A stretch of 64,000 bases of DNA from Neckera pumila (Eukaryota; Streptophyta; Bryopsida; Hypnales; Neckeraceae). Position 1 is the stretch's first letter, and every line of letters starts with the position of its first letter. Location: positions 12,637,711-12,701,710 of the forward strand of contig OZ018413.1 in NCBI GenBank assembly GCA_963969595.1. The letters run 5' to 3'. Below the pieces are notes generated by a model. That model ran no database searches. It was given only the letters and a program-made list of their open reading frames with translations, and was not told the DNA's origin. Below are positions 24,833 through 36,930 of this stretch, piece by piece. The translations under genes were made by a program, and so were the position numbers.

Positions 24833-26325
24833 TTAACCCTAAAGTCCACACACCATTTTTTGGCATTATAGATATTTGGGGCAGCTTACTACGAATGGAA
24901 TTTTTATTATTTTTCTATGAATTTTTCACTCAACACGTAGTCAAGGAGTAGCTTTAAGGCCCAATAATTTCATAACTATTGGTTATATGTTTAAAAAGTT
25001 ATTGCATAATATGTGGGTTTTTTGCAAGGCCGGGCAGTATGGGCAGGTCTGAAAAATCACTTTTTTAAGAAATAAAAATTTGAAGTTGGCTCTCTAGAGC
25101 TATATATACTTGGAAAGCTTTGAATCATTCCATATCAATCAATGAGTCAAAAGTTATGAGGAATTTTAGTTGATGGTATCTTGATGGTAGTTATGAAATC
25201 TCTACTCTAAAATGAACTTTGAAGTCCTTTATTTAACAACCATTGAGATTGGCATTATTCAATTCCATAATTAAACTCCTCGGGGCCAGCACTCCCTATG
25301 TATTTTTGGATACACTTGAGATAACCCTATATTTAAAGGGGGGGTATAATTTCTAAAATCTACTATAAATTAGACCCTATCATTTAAAAAAAGGAAAATT
25401 TGCCTATTTTTTAGTACCCTATGGTTCATTGAAATGAAAGTGCTGCTTAATTTTGACTACCGTATTAACTGAATCTACCGTATCAATCCACGAAATCAAT
25501 CCACTTCCATCCTAAATCAATCCACTTCTAGTCGGACACATTCTATTTAAATTTATAGTGTCCAAGTTGTTTGGAGTACCAGGTTAATAGAACCATTACA
25601 GAGGGGGTGGACATACTTTTTTGTTGAACATTGGTTGGCCTGTCAAGGAGATCCACAGGCTGCCTGCAAGCTCCCACTTATTCCTGTAACGCCTCCGAGT
25701 CTTTTGTACCCTACCAATCCACCAGCTCCCTTCATCGACGCCATTGGTAACTTGACATGGCTAGCCTTTGTACCCAGGTCGTTTTCTCTTCCATGCCTTA
25801 GATCTTTGCACAACAGACTTGATTGTAGAAGAAATAACTGTACTACTTCTCTGCACAAAATAAACCCCACAATCCAAACCAACCCCTAGAAAACAAGAAG
25901 TAGAGGAAGATGTGGCATTCAAGACATCATTGTTGTTGTTGTAAAAGATTGAATTCCGCACTCTTGTCAGTCGATCTTTTGACAAAAATGGGTTTGCGTT
26001 GAGCTGTGTCACAAGAGTGGACTTGACACAGGGGGGTCACTTAGAAAAACTTAGCAAACAACGTGCGGCATAATATAAGGAGGTTTTAATTTACACTGTC
26101 AAAAATTTAGAAATAACTTAGAGCTAATATATGGTGTACTAAATCATGTACATTCAATTATAAGTAAGATACCTAGGGGAATAATACCTCATATTTAATA
26201 TTTTTTTTTCTAAGATAGGGTTCTAGATATAGATCTTAGAAGTTTATTGTCACTAGATTCAATTTATAGAACTATTCAACAACCTGCCTAGATGAAAAAT
26301 TTCTAGTACTAGATGGACAAATTCA

Positions 26326-27395
26326 TTAACCCCTAATGACCCAAGGGGGGGTATTATTTCAAAATGGGCCAAAACTGCAAACAACTTGAGCAATTTTTGC
26401 TCATTTTTTCTTGAGATTGGATAAAATATAACCATAGGATCTTGAAGTTAACATTGAAATTGAGCACCTCAAAATATTTCAGATATTTGACCAAAAGCTC
26501 TAGGAGATATTTAATTTTGAAGTTTTTCTTGCGTAAGAAGAAATGTGGGGCAGCAAACTTTGAAGGAGCATATCTTTTGTGAGAATATTTTGAAATTATT
26601 CTTTTTTGGTGCTTAGTGAAAGATAAGAAAGTTGAAAATATATATGTAAAATTTCATAACATTTTAAGAATTTTACATTTCATGGTCAAGTTTGCAATGC
26701 ACGGTGATCACTGAAATTTGAATAGTATTTGCAAGAGAAAAAAGAATGGGACTTTTGTCTTCTCCTTGAACTCCTTGGCATTAGAAGAGATTTGAGGGCA
26801 TTAGAGGGCCGTTTTAGTCCTGTTCCCAATGCTGTCCCGATTCTATGAATAGTCGGTACGGGCTGTCAAATTTTTTTTTTCAAAAAATTAAAATTAAAAA
26901 AAAGTTTGGAGACAAAATATCATTTTAAGCAATTTTTTTTTTCAAAAAATGATGTGGCACTCTCTCGACCACGTCAGCCCAACAGCTTTCCTGCATTCCA
27001 CAACGTGGGAACGCAGGATAACTCGCGGGCTCTTGGAGCCCTCAAATCTCTTCTAATGATCTGCCCTTTGTGAGGTGGATCTGACCTTTATCATGAGGTA
27101 GATTTGACATTTATGAGGTGGGCAAGAAGCATATTAGTTGGCTGACTTTTTAGTCCATGCCCAAACTTAACACAAAAAAACGAGCTATAAACTACACTAC
27201 ACTGCTTAACTTTGAAAAATTCCACAAGGCGGAGTTTAACTTGGAATTTGATGAAACCACCGCCTATGGATTGCATTGTAGTCTATTTTGTAGATATAAA
27301 ATCTTATTTTTCAATTAACTCAAAATCTGAGAACAAAAAGCTCAAAAAACAGGGGCAGTGACAAGAAAATGGTCGCTTGAGTCCTTAGGGGTTAA
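26326..27395. mobile_element. TTAA-flanked element inside the 12-kb transposon
   Basis: TTAA at 26326-26329 plus CCCCTAATGACCCAAG starts it; CTTGAGTCCTTAGGGG plus TTAA at 27392-27395 ends it, so the inverted ends match imperfectly over ~18 bp. The interior shares the general style of the B subfamily (AAAACTGC near the left end, 'accataggatcttg'). It is interrupted by the MITE at 26779-27058. No open frame is present. Confidence 0.82.
26779..27058. mobile_element. CATTA-ended MITE, copy 1
   Basis: Ends CATTAGAAGAGATTTGAGGG and a perfect complement at 27039-27058. The interior is A/T homopolymer-rich with a GC-richer centre. TA inside the palindromic end may be the target duplication. Confidence 0.85.
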
Positions 27396-27719
27396 TGTGA
27401 TGTGTTTCAATAATGCACACGTCCTGGGATTGTTGTGTTCTACTCTTGCTAGCCTTTTACCATTCATAACCGTGTTTGCATTTCAACCATTTTTTCTTGC
27501 TTAACTTTGTGATTTTGAGACTTTTATGTCATCCATGCTTGATAGGAAGGAGTTGTTTTGGTTTTGTAACTTCAAATGTTCTTATTCACAAAGTGCAAGT
27601 GTGTCTGAAACATATCTTATCATTCTTGAATTATAGTATGTGATGTACTATACAAAATTTGTGACATCTGACTCTAAACCCATTTATTTCCAACTGAAAG
27701 CAATTTCAAATTGTTCCTT

Positions 27720-28175
27720 TACTTCACATTTTTTGCGGATGTAAGCAGTTTTGGTATTTTTTTTCCTTACCAAATTTTTTTTGGCTCAAGGTAGGATAAG
27801 GTTTATTCTCTTTCTTTGAGTTTTTCATCTTGAGGTAGTTTACAATGTTATTACCATTTCCCATTTTGGGGGGCTCAAGGTAGTTTAAAGTAATATTTTC
27901 TTCCCGTTTTTTTTTTTGCTCAAGGTAGTTTAAGGTTTTTTTTCCTTCCCATTTTCTTAGGCTCAAGGTAGTTTACAATTTTTTTCCTTTGCATTTTTTT
28001 TGGCTCAAGGTAGTTTAAGGTTATTTCTCCTTCCCGTTTTTTTAGACTTAGGGTAGTTTACAATTTTTCCCCTTCCCATTTCTTTTGGCTCAAGGTAGTT
28101 TAAGATTTTTTGTCCTTCCTATTTTGGGGGCCCAAAGGTAGTTTGTGACTTTTTTCCTTCCCATTTTTTTGGTGG
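27720..28175. repeat. Minisatellite, ~50-60-bp unit
   Basis: About eight to nine copies of a unit with GGCTCAAGGTAGTTTAAGG followed by a T-run and CCTTCCCATTTT. It lies inside the 12-kb transposon, downstream of the transposase-like gene. Copies differ mainly in T-run length. Confidence 0.85.
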
Positions 28176-28546
28176 CTTCAGATTATTTTTGATTTTAAGG
28201 CTTCCAAATTTATTCCGTGCCATTTGTGTCTGTCTTTAATCTTAGTATTTGCCTTTTTCACTTTACTTTTTTCTTTATAATGAAGTTAGGATATTAAAAA
28301 ATGCCCTTCCTTGCAAATTCAAAGTAATGATACGGGGACCTAAAATACCATGAATTTCAAAATTAGGTAATAATAGGGACCATTTAATTGGCTCAGAATA
28401 TCTAAATACCCCGTTAAAAAAAAACCCTAGCTACACGTGATATACAAAGGTCCACATAGAGTGACCCCCCCGTGAAACTTGAAGATACAATGACCACTGG
28501 GTTCGACATATGGCACTACAAATTTAGGGAGGTTCTGGGCATTTAC

Positions 28547-31500
28547 TTATTCTTCCTCGTCATTCATTACAGCAATGAGGATGTCACAAGCCTCCTCCTC
28601 CAAGACAATCAGGTTGTCAAGCCCATCGTCTTCAATTTAGTCTTCTAGATTCACAGCAGGTGCAATTTCTCCTTCAGGACTTGACTCTTGCGCTAATAGA
28701 AGTGAGTCTTGCAGAACCTCTGCATCTCCATCTTCTCCTCAAACAGGCCAAGCACTTAGAACAAATGCCATATGCTTAAGGTCAATTTTCTCTACCAGCC
28801 ATGGTTTCAAAAACCACTACTTAATAGCTGGACAGGCTTGTATGGACGAATCTATGTTCATGCTTCTCAAAAAATTTTGAGCCTCAACAAGACCTCTTGT
28901 AAGGCCTCAATCACAAGTTCAAGAGTCCGTATAAGAGAATACTCCGCTAGGTTGCATGAAATTTCTCCTTGCGCTAGTGGATGAAGCTTCTCCCAAATGT
29001 TTGTCATTTTGTTATGCACTTTATTGAATTTCAGTCCACTTTGACCGTACTCAATGTCACTCATTCTGTTTATAGTGTTAACTTTGTTTACAACTTCATG
29101 GAAATCATAACTACGTTCCAAGCCTTGCATACCTCCAATTTTGGAGAAGAAAATCTCACAACAATTGCTACTTGTCAAGTGAAGCGGGACAAGTAGGTGC
29201 AGATATCTGTCTCTGAAGTAGATAATCAACAATACTACAAAATGGCATGAAATTTGTATATCAGTGAAGCATTGGTGACTCACAAAGTTTGTGGTCACAA
29301 TAAATTTCTCTTTGTACTCGCCATGAGAGAACCACAACCTCCACAACCTGAAGAAAAAAGAAAACTTAGATGTCAATACAATTCGAGAACGCAGATCCAA
29401 TCTTGGAGACAAAAACATATCAATATAGTTGGAGCAAATTTGTAAATACATCTCAGCACCCAAAGTATGTTCAAAATGTCCTGCATTTGAACTCCGTAAG
29501 TTCAGAAAGGCATGTCCGAGTCTTCTATTGGCATAGGCGCTGCGTAGAGGCCCAGTTCTGACGGTCTTGGCGATCTACATTGGCTTGCAGTAATCCATGT
29601 TCATCATAGGAGAAGGTGTTGTACACCATTCCCACATGATTAATACTGCACAGGTCACCACCCAACATGAGAGTCCTTGCTACAGAATCTAATGGATTAA
29701 CCAGTTTCTTATCGTTATGGATGTAATCCTGATTGTGCAAACCTTGGACATCTAAGTTGTCTGCAGTTTGTGCGGTGAGGATCCACCCCGGCCAATCCAC
29801 ACCAAACCGAGTCCTTTCTTGTCACTTGTAATCCTTGAGCATTAGTTGGCGCCGCCTGCTGTCACCATCACTGGCGCGCCTAATTATTGGCCCGATGTCT
29901 TCTTTGCATTCTTTCTCCTACAACCTGTTTATCACACCCCATTGTTTTTTCACCCAAGTGGAGTCAAAACAGTTACAAGTACAACAAACCACTAAGACTA
30001 GGCAAGGCAAACTCTGATGCAGAGGATTAACAACGATGACTCTGGCAAAATCTCCCACCTTGTTAGTGCAAAAGGATTGGAGGAATTTCTGATATCCAGC
30101 CTCCCCAACTCCAACAACAGGTTTGAAATCCGTCACACAAATATGATTTTCGATAACACCACAAAAATCAGCCAAGGTATCCCATTTCTGCTTGTAAGCT
30201 ATTCTTGATTTAACTTTAGTCTCATCCTCCGCTAAAATCACAAGGACCAGACCTTGGATTTTGTGCACCTGTTTTGCTTGCTTGTAGATATTTGCCACTG
30301 TACAAAAACCCTCCGCATGCTCACCTGGAACAAACGGAACCCCTTTTCTGTTCTCTCTAATGACTGTGGAAATCTCAGGACCTTTGTAATTTAAAGAAAA
30401 TAAATCAACCATTCTTTTTCCACCATACATCTTCATGGCTTGGGTGAAACATTTAGTGTTGTTGTAAATCTATGTCTTGTTTTTTTATGATTAAGATTGA
30501 TAGCTACATCTTTCATATAACTCCATAGGGCAGGCTTCTCCCCTAGAGCACCTAATCTATGGGCAGTTATGATGTTATTAACGAATTTAATACATTTTTT
30601 GTTCCGTCTGCAACCTTTGTAGTTTCCCTGATTATAGGCCTACTCATTTTCAATTGAGCAATTTCTACTTTAGCATGCTAGTGCATCATATGCTCATGTC
30701 TAAATTGCCCACTGATAGACCTACTATGACAGACAATCTCAGACAAAGACAAATATCCTAGACGTCTCCTTGCACCTGTGCCACGAGTACCCCTTTTCTC
30801 GGGCGCCCAATCTTCCCAAACCACCCGCAAGCAAAAATTTGTTTCTAATGGTATAAGTGTACAAGCAACGCAAGTGAAATCAACAAAACTTTTGCCAGAG
30901 GTTGAGAATTGAATGCAATCCCAATGTCTAAAGCAATCGTTGACTGATATCGTGAAACCATCCACAGTAAAGCAACATGAGACATGTGGCTCGCAAAACC
31001 AATTTGTACCCGAGTGAAAGTCATGTAGGAGCACATTCACCATGTAAGATTTCCCAGGATACATAGTAGTTGTGGCACGGAATCCCTAGCACATAAAACT
31101 CTGCATTTGACCTCTATTCTGTGGGTTCCAGTCACCTACCTCATTGTCTTCCGCTCCAGCCTTTAACCACCAGTGCAGGTCCTTTTGGTTCGAGTTGCCA
31201 CTCATTCCCAACGAACGGTTGGGCCTCCACTATAAAAAAAACCCTGTTTTAGGTAACGAGCCCTAATTTTTTATGAAGGATTTTAGGTGATGTCAATGTT
31301 GACAACCCAAAATTTTTATGTCAACAAAAATGTACAACACAACATCAATATTCACAATCCAATGTTTTTATGTCAACATAGATATTACATTGTACATTTT
31401 TGTTGACATGAAAATTTTGGGTTGTCAACATTGACATCACCTAAAATCTGTTATAATAAATTAGGACTTATCACCTAAAACGGAGGTTTTTTATAGTGCT

Positions 31501-32605
31501 CCCTTTTTTGCCAGAAGACAAGGCTGTTCTTCCAGGTTTGTTTGAATCCGCAGCCTCCACCCTCTCCAGATGCTTAATTGAGGCAACATGATTTCGCAAA
31601 TTGGATTGCAGTTGCTTCTTGGTGGGGCAAAGCATAAAATAGTCGTTGCAGTACGTGCAGCGCGCCTTGAACTAGTAGCTCTTCAATCCTGGGGCTTCTA
31701 CATCTCCAACAGCAACGAAGTTAGGTCGCTTAGCTTCACAACTTTTTTGACAATGTCAATGACCTCACTCCTTTGTGACCCAACTTCTTGTGGTCCACTG
31801 GTGTCATTGTCGGAGATGTTTTCCCTTTACCGGATGTTGGTTGAGATTGCGGTTTGTAGGGGATGTTCTTCTTCCTACAGTAGTGACGAATGTGAGCATC
31901 GGTGAGGATGTGGTTGTTTTTGAAGTTATTAAATAAGTTCGAGACTACATCCTTCGAATGCTTGCCATTGCTCCTGCCACAATCCTTTCTACATTCTGGG
32001 CAGTGCAGCTTCACTATTGCATCGCCATTCTTGTCGAATGATTTCAAAACCCAGTCGTGGTCCTCCATATCACAGTTGCGGAGTTCCTTCCTCGTCTTCT
32101 ACTCAAAGTCTAAGTACTTGTCCATGACCTCAGCTGAAATTATGGATGATTTCAGCCATTGCTTTGGTTGACCCCCTTCCATCACCTCTCCATTGGAATC
32201 ACCATCCACCCTAGAACTTCCCGACGGTCCTGGAGGAGCGCCATCGACACTAATTGTATTGGTTTGGGGCTGCTCTGCATCTTCTGCCACAAGATCAACG
32301 CCGAAGTTGATAGCAATATTGTCGTCGCCCACACAAGGTCTTTTATGCCCAGGTGAAACTGCTAAGCCTTTCTTCAAAATGTATAGGTATTCCCCGTAAG
32401 TATTGGGACTCTCCAATGCAACATCAATTTGCTCTTCTTCTTCGGCGTCCCAAAAATGAAACGGCCTGGGGATGGCACCAGATTTCTCCAAGCGCTCCCG
32501 TAGCGACACATAGGACTCATCTTCCTTGGAGTTTATCTTTCTCATGCTTCGAGGTTTGTTTCTGTCTTGCTCTAACCGGAATAACTTGACTTTGGATGCC
32601 ATCAT
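28547..32605 (-). pseudogene. Decayed transposase-like gene, family unnamed
   Basis: Probable start at the ATG 32605 or 32602 (MASKVKLFRLEQD). The N-terminal part has an acidic linker and a Cys/His cluster, LHCPECRKDCG followed by HSKDVVSNLF and HIRHYC, likely a DNA-binding zinc finger. A coiled-coil piece follows in a shifted frame (SEVIDIVKKVVKLSDL). Past a MITE come VAINLNHKK, GKRMVDLFSLNYKGPEIS, VPGEHAEGF and ILAEDETKVKSRIAYKQKWD, the last resembling the first-Asp region of DDE transposases. Then NPLDSVARTLMLGGDLCSIN, GAEMYLQICSNYIDMFLS and NCCEIFFSKIGGMQG, where the Glu could complete a catalytic triad. The end is an acidic tail stopping at 28547. Several stops (for example TAG near 32099) and frameshifts break it. 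Role and family are inference from motifs and the surrounding TIR/TSD. Confidence 0.7.
31228..31498. mobile_element. CACTA-type MITE, 271 bp
   Basis: Begins CACTATAAAAAAAACC and ends GGTTTTTTATAGTG, with CTC duplicated at 31225-31227 and 31499-31501. Internal arms pair for ~100 bp around the sequence TCAATGTTGACAACCC. It sits inside the transposase-like pseudogene and so arrived later. Confidence 0.9.
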
Positions 32606-32869
32606 TACAAGAAAATGGGCAAATATGCAACTGCAGAAGAACAACTTCTTATCCACAATGACTAAAGAATGACTGCCACTCCCTAATTGTACCAGCTGGG
32701 CTTTCTCCACAATATCCAAATTGTGCCAGAGTTGCAATCGCGACTTGGAGATGAATCGTGAATGTAGTGGAAGTTTCATCTGTGATGTTCTATTCCTGCT
32801 GTTGTGAACATTATGATGTGGCAAGAAAGACTTCCTATGTGGATGCGCAGTCAAAAACAAGTGGGACAT

Positions 32870-35341
32870 GTGACTGTTAAATAACTGAACACCACTGCAT
32901 AGAGACTGAGAAATGACTACGGCGTGATTTGTCTGTGCCAGTCGGGAAGTTCACACAGGTCTATTGCAATAGGACTCTAAGGGTTGACATCTCCGGATAC
33001 CTTCATTCTGTGAGTGGGTACTCTTGGGCCAATGACTAAAAAAAATCAGTATCCAAGGGACATTGGAAGAGTTTATGAAGCCGGTTCAGAGAATCCGATG
33101 TAAACTAATACTGAGGAAACTAGCCTAGTCAATTTTATAGAAGCTCAAAGAATCTTTGCGTGTTGGGTTTAGAATTTCCAAGCAAGGGTTTAGAGAGTGG
33201 TTCCGTGGTACAAACTGAACTCGCTGAACATCCCATTCAGTTCTAGTGGTTTACATACTATTGTATGGACATAAATGTTCCATGCATATTATTGGACCAA
33301 TCTTGGCATCACTTGCAGACACCCATCACATATTTGTATTTAGGTATTGCTCTTGAAAGTCCTTCAAGAGCAATACTCTCGCGCATTCTTGACGTTCAAG
33401 TGCTTACATAATTAAGCTCTTTTGCCTTCCAACTGAGGACTACAAGGTACAACAGAAACCATGTTGTCTGATGTATGATGCAAGGCCCTCTGAAATGCCA
33501 CAAATTTGGTACTAGAGTGGAATCCCCCCCAAAAAGGAACGACAAATTTGTTGTTGAAAACACACCAATTACAAACGCAATCACCTCAGACTACATTGCA
33601 ATGCACATACGCAGTGACGTTGGATGGACAGCTACAATGCATCTTCTATGTGACTAACAAATGACTGCAGGGCAACTTCTAATCAACTTCGTAGTGACCC
33701 ATTTCTACAGGGAACCAACTACGCACCTACGGCTTCGAAGTCCCGCCTACTAGACAGCATCTGCATGGCATTTGCAATGTAATTCAATGGGTGGTTTTTC
33801 TTATATCCAAAATGACAAACATGGCAATAGGGATTGCCTTGTGAAGCAAGAACTGAATAAACCTGCAGTTCAAAAAGGTGGATTTTGAACCCAAAACAGA
33901 ACCTAGTATTCTTTATGCGCCAATAAGTTGTCATCTACAGACAAGTTGATAGCGTTGTCGTGTTGAGAGGAGTGTGCTTTGGGAATACGCAAAGTATCTG
34001 GCTGCAACTGGAACTAGTTAGTCACTGACTTCAAATAATCTTCAAGTCTTCAATCTTCTCTTCGTTCTTCGGCCTTCAAACTCCTCCCCGTTGGCCTATC
34101 ATGTGTTGGCTCTAAACGGGTCAGGATTCAGTTAGGTAGGTAATAAGAACCACAGGCCTCGGACGGGTAAAACGGGACGGCATAACACGAGATGCCGTCC
34201 GGATGATGGGCTCCTAAACTTCAAACTCCCGGTGACCAGCTCTAACTAGGCTTTAGCTTTCACCGTGAGAACAAACAAATTTGACCATGTGGGTGATTAA
34301 ATCCCACCGTCTCCACAAACACAAAACGAGGCTAAGCATTGGTTTAACCCAAGCTGCCCGCAACAACAAAAGTTTACAATAAAAGACAAGCCACAAGCCA
34401 CAAGCCACAACACACAAATTCTCCTCCAACTCCAACTTCAAATCTTCACTCCAACTTCAATTTCAAAGCTAAACTTTGAATGAACGCCACCAATGCTCCA
34501 CAACTCCAAATAGAATGAGTGATAGCTTTTTGTAAAGCTAATACAATTTTCTATACTTTCGCCAAATTTCAATTCATTCAAATACTCTCTCCAATATCTA
34601 TGATTGCCCAAAGTTTCGGCCTCTAAAAGTAAGGGCAACAGACCCTCCTCCACTTCAACACTCACAACTCACTCATAAATGCTCCAAATACAACAAATTA
34701 CAGCTATTTGAAAAGCTAACAAAATTCTCTATAACTTTTCAAAATTTCATTGCAAAATAAAAATCTGTCCGTCTTCTATGGTTGGTCAAAGTCTCAGCCC
34801 CTTCAATTGGGAGGCAACAGACCTTCCTCCACTCAAACTAGCACAAATCTCCACTCACAACTTCAATTCAAGCAAGAAAAGACCTCTTCCAATCACAACA
34901 TCATAATACACAACTCCTCCAATTTTTCATTGAAACCCCCCTTCTCAAAAACATAACACAACAACAACCTCCAAACATTCAGATCCCCCCCTAAACTCAC
35001 AACGAGAGAAAAGATGAAAAAATATCACCTTTTTCCCACCTTAACTTCACTCTAACTTCACTCTATCTCTTTATCTTTTACTTTTCCACTCAATCTCCAT
35101 CTTAACTTATCTCTAACTTCACTCTATCTACTCTATCTACGGAATAAAGAACTAAAATCTACATATATCTAGTAGAGGTAAAAAAAAACTAGAACCCCAA
35201 TTTCTTGAGACTTAGAAAAAAACCTCTAGTTTGACATAGTATAATCTAAATAAAACACAAAGAAGAATATTGAATGAGATGAAGCCACCTCAAATGATGT
35301 CAACTTCTCTATAATGCAACAAATATTAAAATCTATCTAAA
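32870..35341. other. Internal noncoding DNA of the 12-kb transposon
   Basis: No gene was recognised. A two-copy tandem duplication of about 190 bp spans roughly 34480-34840 (ATGCTCCA...GCTATT/TTTTGTAAAGCTAA...GGCAACAGACC(C/T)TCCTCCAC). The rest is AT-rich with scattered short frames. Confidence 0.5.
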
Positions 35342-36930
35342 TCATATATATATACATAATTTACATAATGTCTGCATTTGCAACACGACAGCGCCAAAGA
35401 GGTTAGATGTCTCTGCAAGACCAAGAAGTTCAAGAGGGGCTTTGAGCCTTGCGCTCTCCACTGTAGTGTTGATGAAGGCATCCATTGTGTCCAATACTTC
35501 CCTCTTTGCTCTAGCTTCTTTGCGTAAAACCACTTTGCAACCAAGTTTCTCTATTGCATCTGAGAAGAAGACTTCTGTGGCTTGGCTAGGAAAGATGAAT
35601 GGCTCATCCAAATGAGGGAGTATGTTTCGGAAGTTCACAACAAGGAAACCAGAGTCATCTTGTGTATATGTTGGGTTCCCTCGATTGTTGTATGGGTTCA
35701 ACCACTCACATTGCATTAGAATGATCTTTGTTTGCAACTCCCCGTAGTCTAGAAGCAATATGTCCTTCAAGACTCCGACATAGGGAGCTGAAGAGGATGC
35801 TGTAGTATCCGACGGCAATTCAAACACTGAAGCCACACCACTATTGTAGCTCACCATCTGGGCTGACGTCTCGTCTTCTACTTTGCAGTGGTTCCCAAAT
35901 GCAGTCATCTGGGGTGTACCAAGTGGCTTTTTGCAAGGGCTTCCAGCTCAATAGCAACAAGTCCATTTTGTTGGGATTAGTTAAATCCACCTCAAGCTCC
36001 GACACAGTGCGTTGAATCCACTTTGCCAATGGCGGAGTTGATGCATTTGCTGTGTCTTTAGACCGCCACTTCTTGCAAGAGCATGCACCCATATAAAATG
36101 AGCATTCGCGGAGACACAAATGCAAGGGGATACTAGAAACATGGTAGTGACATGAAATTAAAAGGACAACACTCCATCCGTATAGAATTGAATGACAGGA
36201 AAGTGACTTCAAGTTGTATCGGCTAGTTGTGCGACAGTGTACCGCAGTGGGGAACCAACTTCCAAACGACTGAGTTACATCTTCACGACAGTAGAAGAGG
36301 CTATACTATATTTGCTTTCAGGGAAACAACTCTATTGTACTCATTCACAGTCAGCACCACTATAGTACGATACATTCTGAACATGATAGGCAAGGATTTG
36401 AAGAGCCTCTTACGCATACAGTTCTTGCATACTGGAGACATTTTTCAACACATACTGGTGCGCAAGGTCTTATAGCTCTGCGCTCATTATATATGGTTTC
36501 CCGGTGCCTTACAGGACCTCCTCAGTATCACCGTATTCTTTGTCTTCATCCCAAATACGTCTCTGCGTGGGCTCAAATCTATAAAGGTACTCCGTTATGA
36601 GTCCAATGCACTCATTTTTCAAGTACCCTTCCGCCATGCATGCTTTAGACGGGCCATATTACGAACATGGTTCTTCAATACTTTGTTGTACTGTTCCACG
36701 GGATACATCCAGTGAGTGCTAACCGGTCCACACAAGTCCAACTCCTTGGCTAGATGATAGGGGAGATGCGTCATGATGTCAAAAAAAGATGGTAGAAATC
36801 CAATCTCCAACAAGGCCATGCTTCCAATGATGCAAAGTCTGTTGGATTGTACACCTTTGTACAAAGGCGCCGAAATACCTTGCACATTCTCATGACTGCC
36901 ATCCGTGGCCCCGGTTGCATCAGCCCTCAA
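35342..36930 (-). pseudogene. CACTA-type transposase C-terminal remnant (DUF4218, DUF4216)
   Basis: DUF4218: 36619-36930 reads LPSFFDIMTHLPYHLAKELD, CGPVSTHWMYPVE and LKNHVRN. After a frameshift near 36640 it continues MAEGYLKNECIGLITEYLYR and PTQRRIWDEDKEYGD to a stop near 36500. DUF4216: 35342-35908 reads YVGVLKDILLLDYG, CEWLNPY, FLVVNFRN and DEPFIFPSQATEVFF. These two domains follow the catalytic domain in plant En/Spm-type transposases. The catalytic domain itself is absent: only ~600 bp separate the DUF4218 start from the right terminal repeat. It is therefore a truncated, frameshifted remnant. Confidence 0.85.

Noticed and set aside
27720..28175. CRISPR-like repeat array
   Set aside because: The genome is eukaryotic, units are degenerate and T-rich, and there are no distinct spacers.
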